Below the pieces are notes generated by a model. It searched no databases, was not told the DNA's origin, and worked only from the letters and a program-made list of their open reading frames with translations. A program made the translations under genes and the position numbers. From contig RGPS01000029.1 in assembly GCA_010084195.1 (NCBI GenBank), positions 1 to 40,037 on the forward strand: 40,037 nt of DNA, written 5' to 3'. Source of the DNA: Terriglobia bacterium (GTDB lineage: Bacteria; Acidobacteriota; Terriglobia; Bryobacterales; Bryobacteraceae). Shown piece by piece: positions 32,845 to 40,037 of the stretch (position 1 is its first letter; every line of letters starts with the position of its first letter).

Positions 32845-34083
32845 ATGATTCGAGCCGTTAAAGGTACGCGTGACCTCCTTCCTCCGGACACCGCCGTCTG
32901 GAACCGAGTTGAAAAGATAGCCCGGGAGGTGTTTCGCTCGTATAACTACCACGAGATCCGCACTCCGATTCTGGAGGAAACCCAGTTATTTGCCCGTGGC
33001 GTCGGCAATGAGACCGACATTGTGTCGAAGGAGATGTACACCTTCGATGACCACGGCACCATGCTGACGTTGCGGCCGGAGAACACCGCTTCGGTGATGC
33101 GGGCGTGGATTGAACACCGCCTCGATCAGAAGCCGGGCGTGCAAAAGCTTTATTACATCGGGCCGATGTTCCGGCGCGAGAGGCCGCAAAAGGGTCGGTA
33201 CCGTCAGTTCTTCCAGATTGGGGCGGAAGCGATCGGGTCGGACTCTCCGTTTATCGACGCCGAAGTGATCGAGATGGTGATGGAGATGCTGGGCCGGTGT
33301 GGTTTGACGGGCGCGAATCTCATCATCAATTCTGTCGGTTGTCCCACCTGTCGGCCTGTATTCGTGGAGAAGCTTCGGCTGGCTCTGCAGCCGGTGGCGA
33401 AGTCACTTTGCGAAGACTGCCAGCGGCGGTCGGAAACGAATCCTCTGCGGGTTCTGGATTGTAAGATTCCGGCTGACCAGGAGATTATCAATGCCCTGCC
33501 CTCGATTCTGGACAACCTGTGCGCAGTTTGTGGACCCCACTTCGCCACGGTGAAGGGGTATCTGGAAGAACGCGCGATTCCGTTTGAGGTTCGTCCGCGG
33601 CTGGTGCGGGGTCTGGATTACTACATGCGGACCACGTTTGAAGTGACGCACGGAAGTCTGGGAGCACAGAATTCGGTGCTGGGTGGCGGGCGTTATGACG
33701 GCCTGGCACAGTCACTGGGCTCGAATTTACCGACGCCGGGAATTGGTTTCTCCATTGGGGAAGACCGTCTGGTGATGTCTGTCGATCAGACCGCCGATGC
33801 AGCGCTGGATCTTTACATCGCACCTCTGGGTGAAACGGCCCTCCGTCACGCCGGAATATTGGCGCGGGAATTGCGGCAGGCTGGTGTTTCGGTGGAAGTG
33901 ATGGCCAGCGGCAAACTGAAGCGGGCCATGGAACTGGCCAACAAACAGGGGGCGCGGTTCACGCTGATTCTGGGCGATGACGAAATCGCCGCCGGGGTGT
34001 ACGCGCTGAAAGATATGACCTCAGGCGCGCAGAACCCGGTGACTCGGGATGCGTTGTTTCAGCAGTTCACGGGCCGCTCATAG
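32845..34083 (+). CDS. hisS: histidyl-tRNA synthetase
   Basis: Class II synthetase charging tRNA(His). In 412 residues: motif 1 region (RSYNYHEIRTPILEETQLFARGVGNETDIVSKEMYTF), motif 2 FRRERPQKGRYRQFFQIGAEAIG, the histidine-specific loop VRGLDYYMRTTFEV, motif 3 GGGRYDGL...PGIGFSIGEDRL, and the C-terminal anticodon-binding domain (LYIAPLGETALRHAGILAREL onward). Insertion-domain cysteines CPTC and CEDC at about 170-210 form a possible zinc site. The ATG at 32845 fits the family start (IRAVKGTRDLLPP); a frame opening at 32803 adds 14 residues unlike the family. A GGGGA/TCCCC pair at 32808-32827 lies in the leader. Confidence 0.95.
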   Translation: MIRAVKGTRDLLPPDTAVWNRVEKIAREVFRSYNYHEIRTPILEETQLFARGVGNETDIVSKEMYTFDDHGTMLTLRPENTASVMRAWIEHRLDQKPGVQKLYYIGPMFRRERPQKGRYRQFFQIGAEAIGSDSPFIDAEVIEMVMEMLGRCGLTGANLIINSVGCPTCRPVFVEKLRLALQPVAKSLCEDCQRRSETNPLRVLDCKIPADQEIINALPSILDNLCAVCGPHFATVKGYLEERAIPFEVRPRLVRGLDYYMRTTFEVTHGSLGAQNSVLGGGRYDGLAQSLGSNLPTPGIGFSIGEDRLVMSVDQTADAALDLYIAPLGETALRHAGILARELRQAGVSVEVMASGKLKRAMELANKQGARFTLILGDDEIAAGVYALKDMTSGAQNPVTRDALFQQFTGRS

Positions 34084-34167
34084 CGGTCGTTCGAAATCCA
34101 AACGGTACAATAAGGATTCGGCGTGACATTCGTCCTGCCGGTCAGCATTCAATCAAGCGAGGCGAAG

Positions 34168-35994
34168 TTGCACAAGTATCGATCACACACATGCGGCGAG
34201 TTGCGGAGTGCGCACGCGGGTTCGGAAGTCCGGCTTTCCGGCTGGTTGCGGAATCGCCGCGACCATGGCGGGGTTTACTTTATTGATCTGGCCGATCACT
34301 ACGGTGTCACACAACTGGTTGTCGACCCGGATTCCGCCATCTATGGCCTGATATCAAGTCTCCCGAAAGAGACCGTCATCCGCGTGGACGGCAAGGTGAT
34401 TGCTCGCGATGCCTCAGCCGTGAACCCCAACATGGTGACCGGCGAAATTGAAGTTCGCGTCACCGACGGCGAAATGCTGGGTGCCACCGAACCCCTTCCG
34501 TTCAGTGTGTTCCCGGAACTGGCTGTCCCGGAGGAAACGCGCCTCACTTACCGCTTTCTGGATCTTCGCAAATCGAAGATGCATGCGAACATCATGCTGC
34601 GTTCGCGGGTGATTTCTGCCATTCGCCGTCGCATGGTGGATCTGGGCTTCGGGGAATTCCAGACGCCGACGCTGACGGCTTCGAGCCCCGAAGGAGCCCG
34701 CGACTTCCTGGTGCCGGCTCGCCGTCATCCGGGTAAGTTCTACGCGCTGCCGCAGGCTCCGCAGATGTTCAAGCAGATCATCATGGTGTCGGGCTTTGAC
34801 CGCTACTTCCAGATTGCGCCCTGCTACCGCGATGAAGACGCCCGGGCTGACCGTTCGCCGGGAGAGTTCTACCAGCTCGACATCGAAATGAGCTTCGTGA
34901 CGCAGGACGACGTTTTCGCCGCGCTCGAAAATCTGATGGTGGGTCTGTTTACAGAGTTCCGGCCAGACCGGATCATTACGCAGGCTCCCTTCCCCAGGAT
35001 CACTTACGCCGACGCCATGTTGAAGTACGGCTCGGATAAGCCCGATCTTCGCAACCCGCTCCTGATTGTGGATCTGGGCAGCATCTTTGCCGACACAGCA
35101 TTCCGTGCGTTTGCGGGCAAAACTGTACGTGCGATTCGTCTTCCGCAGACGGCGGGGAATTCGCGGTCGTTCTGGGATCGTCTCGAAGAACAGGCCAAGA
35201 GCCTGGGTGCAGCCGGTCTGGCGTGGCTCTCGGTGGAAGCCGACGCGGCATCTGACTTCACCCTCAAGGGACCGATTGCCAAGTTCCTGACGCTGGAAAG
35301 CCAAAAGGCGATGGTGGAGGCGACGGCTTCAGAAGTCGGCGACGCGATCATCATTCTGGCCGACACCAACGTGGCCAAGATGTGCCGGATTCTGGGAGCG
35401 CTGCGGGATTCACTGGGTAAACAACTGAACCTCATTGAAGAGAACGTCTACCGCTTCTGCTGGATTGTTGACTTCCCCATGTACGAACTGGAGGAAGAGA
35501 CCAACAAGGTAGCCTTCAGCCACAATCCGTTTTCCATGCCGCAGGGTGGTCTGGACGCCCTGAACAATCAGGATCCGCTGACGATCAAAGCTTTCCAGTA
35601 CGACATCGTTTGCAACGGCTATGAACTCAGCTCCGGTGCCATCCGGAACCACCAGCCTTCCATCATGTACCGCGCGTTTGAGATCGCGGGTTACGGCAAG
35701 GAAGAAGTGGAGACGCGGTTCAAGGCTCTCATCAACGCCCTGAAGTACGGCGCCCCGCCCCACGGTGGCATTGCGCCCGGTATCGACCGCATCGTGATGC
35801 TGATTGCGGATGAGCCGAACATTCGCGAAGTCATCATGTTCCCGATGAACCAGAACGCGGAAGATCTGATGATGAACGCGCCGAACACGGTGCGCCCGCA
35901 GCAGTTGAAGGAACTTCACATTGCCGTGGTGCAACCGCCTCAAAAGGTGGAAGTGCCGAAAGCGGAAGTTAAGAAGCCGACCGAGACTGCATAG
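34168..35994 (+). CDS. aspS: aspartyl-tRNA synthetase, probably the non-discriminating Asp/Asn type
   Basis: Class II synthetase with an N-terminal OB-fold anticodon domain (1-105), motif 1/2 region ([46 protein letters not shown]), the bacterial insertion domain (about 270-400) and motif 3 [16 protein letters not shown]. About 608 residues. The anticodon domain reads RRDHGGVYF; the His there (RRRDLG in E. coli) is, from published work on Pseudomonas AspRS, typical of enzymes that also charge tRNA(Asn) and need GatCAB. I prefer TTG 34168 (GAGG five bases upstream, giving [12 protein letters not shown]), but GTG 34123 with AGGA six bases before it is also possible and would add 15 residues. 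The tail after about residue 590 is Lys/Pro/Glu-rich. Confidence 0.93.
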   Translation: MHKYRSHTCGELRSAHAGSEVRLSGWLRNRRDHGGVYFIDLADHYGVTQLVVDPDSAIYGLISSLPKETVIRVDGKVIARDASAVNPNMVTGEIEVRVTDGEMLGATEPLPFSVFPELAVPEETRLTYRFLDLRKSKMHANIMLRSRVISAIRRRMVDLGFGEFQTPTLTASSPEGARDFLVPARRHPGKFYALPQAPQMFKQIIMVSGFDRYFQIAPCYRDEDARADRSPGEFYQLDIEMSFVTQDDVFAALENLMVGLFTEFRPDRIITQAPFPRITYADAMLKYGSDKPDLRNPLLIVDLGSIFADTAFRAFAGKTVRAIRLPQTAGNSRSFWDRLEEQAKSLGAAGLAWLSVEADAASDFTLKGPIAKFLTLESQKAMVEATASEVGDAIIILADTNVAKMCRILGALRDSLGKQLNLIEENVYRFCWIVDFPMYELEEETNKVAFSHNPFSMPQGGLDALNNQDPLTIKAFQYDIVCNGYELSSGAIRNHQPSIMYRAFEIAGYGKEEVETRFKALINALKYGAPPHGGIAPGIDRIVMLIADEPNIREVIMFPMNQNAEDLMMNAPNTVRPQQLKELHIAVVQPPQKVEVPKAEVKKPTETA

Positions 35995-36007
35995 GTATCT
36001 CGGTCGG
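35977..36007. terminator. hairpin between convergent aspS and lysC
   Basis: Perfect 10-base inverted repeat CCGACCGAGA (35977-35986) and TCTCGGTCGG (35998-36007) with an 11-base loop that contains the aspS stop codon. A second 5-base repeat GTCGG/CCGAC (36003-36007 and 36012-36016) overlaps it. On the minus strand the stem is followed by CTTCTTAACTT, so it would work better for lysC than for aspS. No long T run on either side. Confidence 0.5.
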
Positions 36008-36015
36008 ACTTCCGA

Positions 36016-37431
36016 CTACAAGTGGCATTCAGTGTGGACGGCGCGGACGGCCTTTTCGAGGCCTTCGCGCCGGACCACGACCGAGATCGTCAGTTCGCTG
36101 GAACCCTGCGCAATCGCCATTACGTTAACTTCGGCGCGGGAGATGGCTGTAAAGATCCGCCCGGCGAAACCGGAAAAGCCCTTCATACCTTCGCCAACTA
36201 CGGCGAGCAGACCCACTTCGCGGTCCACTTCGATGGTCTTCACATAGCCGTGCGTGATTTCGAGCGCTAAGGCGATATCGATGGCTTCGAGGACACGGTC
36301 AAGCTCTTCTTTGCGGACCAGGAAGCAGAAGCTTTGGCGATAGCTGGAACTGGAGAGCGCCAGGATCTCGATGTTGATACGGTCCAGGGCGTCGAGGATG
36401 CGGGCCATCAGGTGGACACCGCTGACGGTCGCGCTGGCGGGTTCTACTGACACAAGAGCCACGTTCGCCATGGAGGTGACGGCTCTCGCTCCGGGATTGC
36501 CTACGCCTAACGCCGGAACAATTCGGGTGCCGGGCTTGTCCGGGGAGAAGCTGTTCTTGCTCCATACCGGGATGCCGCGTTCGACAAGGGGTGCCAGAGT
36601 GCGGGGATGCAGGACCTTGGCACCGGCATAGGCCAGTTCGGCGGCCTCTGAGTAAGTGATTTCGTCGAGGATCCTGGCGTCGGGGACGAGGCGAGGGTCG
36701 GCCGTCATGATGCCGTCCACGTCGGTCCAGATCCAGAGTTCGGAAGCTTCGAGCGCGGCCGCGAGGATGGAGGCTGAGAAGTCAGAACCGCCGCGTCCCA
36801 GGGTGGTGGGACGGCCATCGGCAGTAGCACCATTGAAGCCGGTGACGATGGGTATGCCACCCCGCTCCAGCAGAGGATAGAGCCGGGCTTTTGCCTTGAT
36901 GCCGGTCGCGTCCATCAGCGGCGAAGCGTTGTTGAAGACGGCATCGGTGACGACTGCTTCCGAAGCATTGATACCTTCGGCGTCCAGCCCCCGGGACTTG
37001 AGGTGTTCGCTGACCAGAAGAGCGGAGAGTCGCTCGCCAATCGCAATGGCTTCATCCACGGCACGGGGGGGGCGATGGCCGAGCATGCGGATGCCGCCGG
37101 CAATACGCTGAAAATCAGCCATCAGGGCGGCAACACCGGCTTGCACACGTTCGAGTTCGGTGGCCGGAACAAGTTCTGCGGCCGCTTCCATGTGGCGTGA
37201 TGAAAGGGTTTCGAGGCCACGCTCCATCCCGGCATCGTCGCCCGCTTCGGCGTGGCGGGTGATTTCGAGCAGCAGATCGGTGATCTTCGACATGGCCGAA
37301 ACCACGGCAACAACCGGCCGCTTCGTGGCACCGGTGCCGCCGGCAGCGACGATGAGGTCGCAGGCAGCCTTCATGCGGGTTGCGGAACCGACGCTGGTTC
37401 CACCGAACTTCATTACGAGGAGATTTTGCAA
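36016..37431 (-). CDS. lysC: aspartate kinase with ACT regulatory domains
   Basis: Phosphorylates aspartate, the first step to lysine, threonine and methionine. In 471 residues: kinase domain with KFGGTSVG at 8-15, GFNGATADGRPTTLGRGGSDFSA (substrate and ATP binding) and the WTDVDGIMTADPR block; then two ACT domains (about 310-385 and 390-465), which in the family bind lysine or threonine for feedback control. It is the monofunctional E. coli LysC type, with no homoserine dehydrogenase part. It begins 4 bases after the cmk stop and ends at the hairpin shared with aspS. No lysine riboswitch is possible at this spacing. Start ATG 37431. Confidence 0.93.
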   Translation of the reverse strand: MQNLLVMKFGGTSVGSATRMKAACDLIVAAGGTGATKRPVVAVVSAMSKITDLLLEITRHAEAGDDAGMERGLETLSSRHMEAAAELVPATELERVQAGVAALMADFQRIAGGIRMLGHRPPRAVDEAIAIGERLSALLVSEHLKSRGLDAEGINASEAVVTDAVFNNASPLMDATGIKAKARLYPLLERGGIPIVTGFNGATADGRPTTLGRGGSDFSASILAAALEASELWIWTDVDGIMTADPRLVPDARILDEITYSEAAELAYAGAKVLHPRTLAPLVERGIPVWSKNSFSPDKPGTRIVPALGVGNPGARAVTSMANVALVSVEPASATVSGVHLMARILDALDRINIEILALSSSSYRQSFCFLVRKEELDRVLEAIDIALALEITHGYVKTIEVDREVGLLAVVGEGMKGFSGFAGRIFTAISRAEVNVMAIAQGSSELTISVVVRREGLEKAVRAVHTECHL

Positions 37432-37435
37432 CTAC

Positions 37436-38110
37436 TTATACCTTTCTTTCCAAGCTATGCTTAGGCCCCACTCGTTCGTGCACGATGGCGAGGATCCGCG
37501 CTTCCACCTGGTCGAGCGAGAGTCCGGTTGTATCCAAATAAACTGCATCCGACGCCTGCAGCAGCGGTGATTCGGCGCGTCCGCGATCGCGTGCGTCGCG
37601 CTCAGCGATCTGTTTTGCCAGATGCTCGGTATTGACATCCGGTTGCTCGGCTGCCCGACGATGCACGCGCGCGGTGTGATCGGCATCGAGGAAGATCTTG
37701 ACGGCCGCATCGGGGAAAACGACGGTGCCGATATCGCGGCCTTCCATGACCACGCTCATGGCCTGGGCCATGGCTCGTTGTTTGTCGACAAGGGCTGCCC
37801 GGACGCCGCCCAGAGCAGCAACTTTGGAAGCTGCGGATGCGACTTCCGGAGTGCGAATCTGGCCGGAGATGTCGGAGCCGTTGAGGAAGACGCGGCCTTC
37901 GGCGTCGAGGGTAATTTCTGCCATGATCGCCAGTTGTTCGAGTTGCGGTGCCGCGTTTAGGTCAATTTCGGCTTGCAGGGCCCCGACAGCAACGGCGCGG
38001 TACATGGCACCGGTATCTATATAGGTATAGCCGAGAGTCTTCGCTACACGTCGCGCGAGAGTGCTCTTTCCGGCTCCAGCCGGTCCGTCAATGGCGATTA
38101 CGATGGGCAT
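37436..38110 (-). CDS. cmk: cytidylate kinase
   Basis: Phosphorylates CMP and dCMP with ATP. P-loop GPAGAGKST near residues 8-16, YIDTGAMYRAVA as the CMP-binding segment, VVMEGRDIGTVVFPDA in the middle, and the lid region RDARDRGRAESPLLQASDAVYLDTTGLSLDQV. About 224 residues, the normal length. The ATG at 38110 overlaps the last base of the ugd stop codon (TGATG); a GTG 3 bases earlier is possible. It lies between ugd and lysC on one message. In many bacteria cmk precedes rpsA, but here it precedes lysC. Confidence 0.94.
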   Translation of the reverse strand: MPIVIAIDGPAGAGKSTLARRVAKTLGYTYIDTGAMYRAVAVGALQAEIDLNAAPQLEQLAIMAEITLDAEGRVFLNGSDISGQIRTPEVASAASKVAALGGVRAALVDKQRAMAQAMSVVMEGRDIGTVVFPDAAVKIFLDADHTARVHRRAAEQPDVNTEHLAKQIAERDARDRGRAESPLLQASDAVYLDTTGLSLDQVEARILAIVHERVGPKHSLERKV

Positions 38111-39510
38111 CACTTGCTGGCTGGTGTTGCGGTCCGGTGGGTGGCGCGGCCCATGCCGGTGTAGTCAAAGCCGGCGGCTGCGGCGCAGGCGGCGTCGAAC
38201 ATGTTCCGGCCATCAATGAGGACTGCGTGGTCCATGCGGCTGGCCAGTTCCCGCAGGTCAAGCATCCCAAATTCAGGCCATTCGGTAATCAGGACCAGCG
38301 CGTCAGCATGTTCGGCCATGGACAGGGCGTCGTTGCAATAGAGGATTCGGAGATCAGGGTTCTGTTCCCGGCAGGCGTCCATAGAAATGGGATCATAGGC
38401 GCGAACACGAGCTCCCATCTGTATCAGGCGCTCTGCAATCTGGAGGCTCGGCGCATCGCGAAGGTCATCGGTGTTGGGCTTGAAGGAGAGGCCGAGGAGG
38501 CCGATGGTGCGGCCCTTCAGGATGAAGAGCTTTTCCTGGAGCTTCTGAATGACGAGGAGCCGCTGGCGCTTGTTGACGAGCAACGACGCCTCCAAAAGGC
38601 TCGCCTGGTAGCCGTATTCGCCGGCGGTGTGGAGAAGCGAACCAATGTCCTTGCCGAAACAACTGCCGCCCCAACCGATGCCCGCGTTGAGAAACTTCGT
38701 GCCGATGCGGCTATCGAGGCCAATACCCTGCATCACTTCCGTAACGTCAGCCCCAACACGCTCGCAGATGTTGGCGATTTCGTTGGCGAAACCGATCTTA
38801 GTCGCCAGGAAGGCGTTGGCCGAGTACTTAATCATCTCGGCACTGGTGAGGGTGGTTTCGACGACGGGAACGGAGGTGGTGCCAAGAGGCCTGGGTTCGA
38901 ATGAAGGGTCCGGAAATTGTTGAGAGCCGAGTTCCGCGTACAAGTTGCGCATCACCGCCAGAGTCTCGGGCTCTTCGGTTCCGATCACGATACGGTCGGG
39001 ATAAAGCGAATCGTGGATGGCGGAGCCTTCCCGCAGAAACTCTGGATTGCTGGCCATACCGAAGCGGACATTTTGCCTGCCGGCAGCGGAAATCCCCTCG
39101 CGGACCAGCGTGCCGACAAGGTTACCGGAGCCGACGGGGACAGTGGATTTGTTCACCACGACACGGAAGATGCTGGTATCCATGACAGCTCCAATGCTTC
39201 GGGCCGCAGCTTCCACGTACGTCAGGTTCGATTCGCCGGAAGGGAGCGGTGGGGTGCCAACCGCGACAAAGATCACATCGCTCTGGCGGACGGGCTCCGT
39301 TAGATCGGTGGTGAACTCCAGCAAGCCGCGCTCCGTGCAGAGCCGCATCAGGTCTTCGAGTCCCGGCTCAAAAATTGGCGACTGTCCGGCTTGCAGTTTC
39401 TCGATCTTGGCAGCATCAGTATCGACGCACCAGACACGATGGCCTAAGTAGGCGAGGCAGGCTCCCGTGACGGTGCCAACATATCCTGTTCCAATGACTG
39501 TAACGTTCAT
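38110..39510 (-). CDS. UDP-glucose/GDP-mannose dehydrogenase family, probably UDP-glucose 6-dehydrogenase
   Basis: NAD-dependent enzyme oxidising UDP-glucose twice to UDP-glucuronate, a precursor of capsule, LPS and exopolysaccharide. In 466 residues: N-terminal Rossmann GTGYVG at 7-12, VDTDAAKIEKLQAG, PIFEPGLEDL, the NKSTVPVGSG loop, SNPEFLREGSAI, the linker helix with EMIKYSANAFLATKIGFANEI, the catalytic Cys284 in GWGGSCFGKD, and the C-terminal FKPNTDDLRDAPSLQIAERL. It ends within the cmk start. Family members include UDP-Glc, GDP-Man and UDP-ManNAc dehydrogenases; the PIFEPGLE and FGKD motifs favour UDP-glucose. Start ATG 39510. Confidence 0.9.
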   Translation of the reverse strand: MNVTVIGTGYVGTVTGACLAYLGHRVWCVDTDAAKIEKLQAGQSPIFEPGLEDLMRLCTERGLLEFTTDLTEPVRQSDVIFVAVGTPPLPSGESNLTYVEAAARSIGAVMDTSIFRVVVNKSTVPVGSGNLVGTLVREGISAAGRQNVRFGMASNPEFLREGSAIHDSLYPDRIVIGTEEPETLAVMRNLYAELGSQQFPDPSFEPRPLGTTSVPVVETTLTSAEMIKYSANAFLATKIGFANEIANICERVGADVTEVMQGIGLDSRIGTKFLNAGIGWGGSCFGKDIGSLLHTAGEYGYQASLLEASLLVNKRQRLLVIQKLQEKLFILKGRTIGLLGLSFKPNTDDLRDAPSLQIAERLIQMGARVRAYDPISMDACREQNPDLRILYCNDALSMAEHADALVLITEWPEFGMLDLRELASRMDHAVLIDGRNMFDAACAAAAGFDYTGMGRATHRTATPASK

Positions 39511-39567
39511 TTCGTCCAGACTTCAGTTTAGCGGTCTGGAAATCACGAGAGCCCGGAGCCTCCCCGG

Positions 39568-40037
39568 CTAGTGGCCCATGCCTGCGGCGAGAGCCGCAAC
39601 GGCGTAACCGGTCGCGCTGTTGGAGATCCACTGGTCATGGCCGAAGGGGAACCCGCTTTCAAAATAGGGCTGCAGTTTTACGGCGCGACTGGCAACGTAC
39701 CAGGATCCGTCCGGGAACTGGGTGTTCAGAAGGAAGGCCTTTGCGCGTTGCCAGGGCTGAGAGGAGGCGGTGAGGGATCCGGTCTTCACCAGGGCGACCA
39801 TGGCGGCCGCAGTGCCGTAGGCATCGGATTCCAGGGTGCGGACCTGCGCCCAACCTCCATCGGGACGTTGTTCTGCGAGCAGTTGTTTGGCCGCTGATGC
39901 CAGTGCGGTTTTCGGGGCACCGGCCAGCGAGAGACCCAACAAGCGATCCGCCTGTTCAACGATGGTGAGCGGTTTCGCCGCGATGAGCCAGCCACGGGCG
40001 CGGGCCACGCGTTCATCAAATTCCACCTGACGAGCGG
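39568..40037 (-). CDS. squalene-cyclase/prenyltransferase-repeat protein (C-terminal part, cut by the window)
   Basis: The visible C-terminal 156 codons contain repeated alpha-alpha toroid units of the terpene cyclase/prenyltransferase type: LLAEQRPDGGWAQ (QW-like motif), then LLNTQFPDGSWYVASRAVKLQP and YFESGFPFGHDQWISNSATGYAVAALA. The frame stays open to the window edge (ARQVEFDERVARARGWL), so the start is outside; a GTG at 40026 lies inside the domain. True squalene-hopene cyclases are about 630 residues and carry DXDD; that part is not visible, so the call is to the repeat fold only. Acidobacteria have exported repeat proteins of this kind without cyclase activity. It ends 57 bases upstream of ugd. 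Confidence 0.7.
   Translation of the reverse strand, partial: ARQVEFDERVARARGWLIAAKPLTIVEQADRLLGLSLAGAPKTALASAAKQLLAEQRPDGGWAQVRTLESDAYGTAAAMVALVKTGSLTASSQPWQRAKAFLLNTQFPDGSWYVASRAVKLQPYFESGFPFGHDQWISNSATGYAVAALAAGMGH

Noticed and set aside
1-40037. CRISPR array, tRNA, rRNA, prophage or complete insertion sequence
   Set aside because: No regularly spaced repeats, no tRNA cloverleaf ends, no transposase or integrase frame was found on either strand.

Overview
The window reads as a chromosomal segment of a GC-rich soil Acidobacteriota, most likely of the Solibacter/Bryobacter type. This is an inference from family content: a TIGR03435 soil-associated protein (31999-32793), the start of a TIGR03436-like VWFA acidobacterial protein (18749 onward), a cytochrome c/copper-monooxygenase fusion, a DUF6526 protein and a zinc-ribbon protein of acidobacterial type. 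GTG and TTG starts are common. I see no rRNA, tRNA, CRISPR array, prophage or complete insertion sequence.

Layout. (1) 1-8448, minus strand: a tight run transcribed right to left: TonB-dependent receptor, glnE, psd, pssA, an Asd-like protein without the catalytic cysteine, lptE and holA (cut by the window edge). It links nitrogen control, phosphatidylethanolamine synthesis and LPS export. (2) 8483-14510: an accessory patch with a Sfp-type phosphopantetheinyl transferase, a cytochrome c/copper monooxygenase, a zinc-ribbon protein, a small Cys/His-rich exported protein, a broken outer-membrane-type gene with decayed sequence behind it, an HNH endonuclease interrupted at a poly-G tract, a DUF457 membrane protein and a MOSC protein. 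(3) 14727-18727, minus: tilS-ftsH-gph. (4) 18749-19380, plus: a chimeric VWFA/BrnT remnant coupled to a BrnA antitoxin. (5) 19387-23323, minus: DUF6526, cysS and a Cys/Met PLP enzyme, plus a GNAT acetyltransferase. (6) 23451-28969, plus: phoH-ybeY-corC-era-BON, an imperfect tandem repeat with palindromic cores, an SMP-30 protein and a Nudix hydrolase. (7) 28976-35994: mutS2, DinB (minus), TIGR03435 protein, hisS, aspS. (8) 36016-40037, minus: lysC, cmk, ugd and the C-terminus of a squalene-cyclase-like repeat protein.

Points most worth a second look: the inactivated toxin fused to a VWFA N-terminus beside an intact antitoxin; the pseudo-Asd inside the phospholipid/LPS operon; an Era GTPase lacking about 35 residues between its GTPase and KH domains; an HNH gene whose frame depends on a poly-G tract; the cytochrome c/PHM-type fusion; the duplicated palindromic element at 27409-27635; and a reversal of strand GC skew (plus strand C-rich on the left, G-rich on the right) at about 13.5-14.7 kb that does not follow gene direction. 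I did not find a clear new multi-gene defence or biosynthetic system. The best candidates for undescribed biology are the pseudo-Asd operon and the fused copper/heme oxidoreductase.
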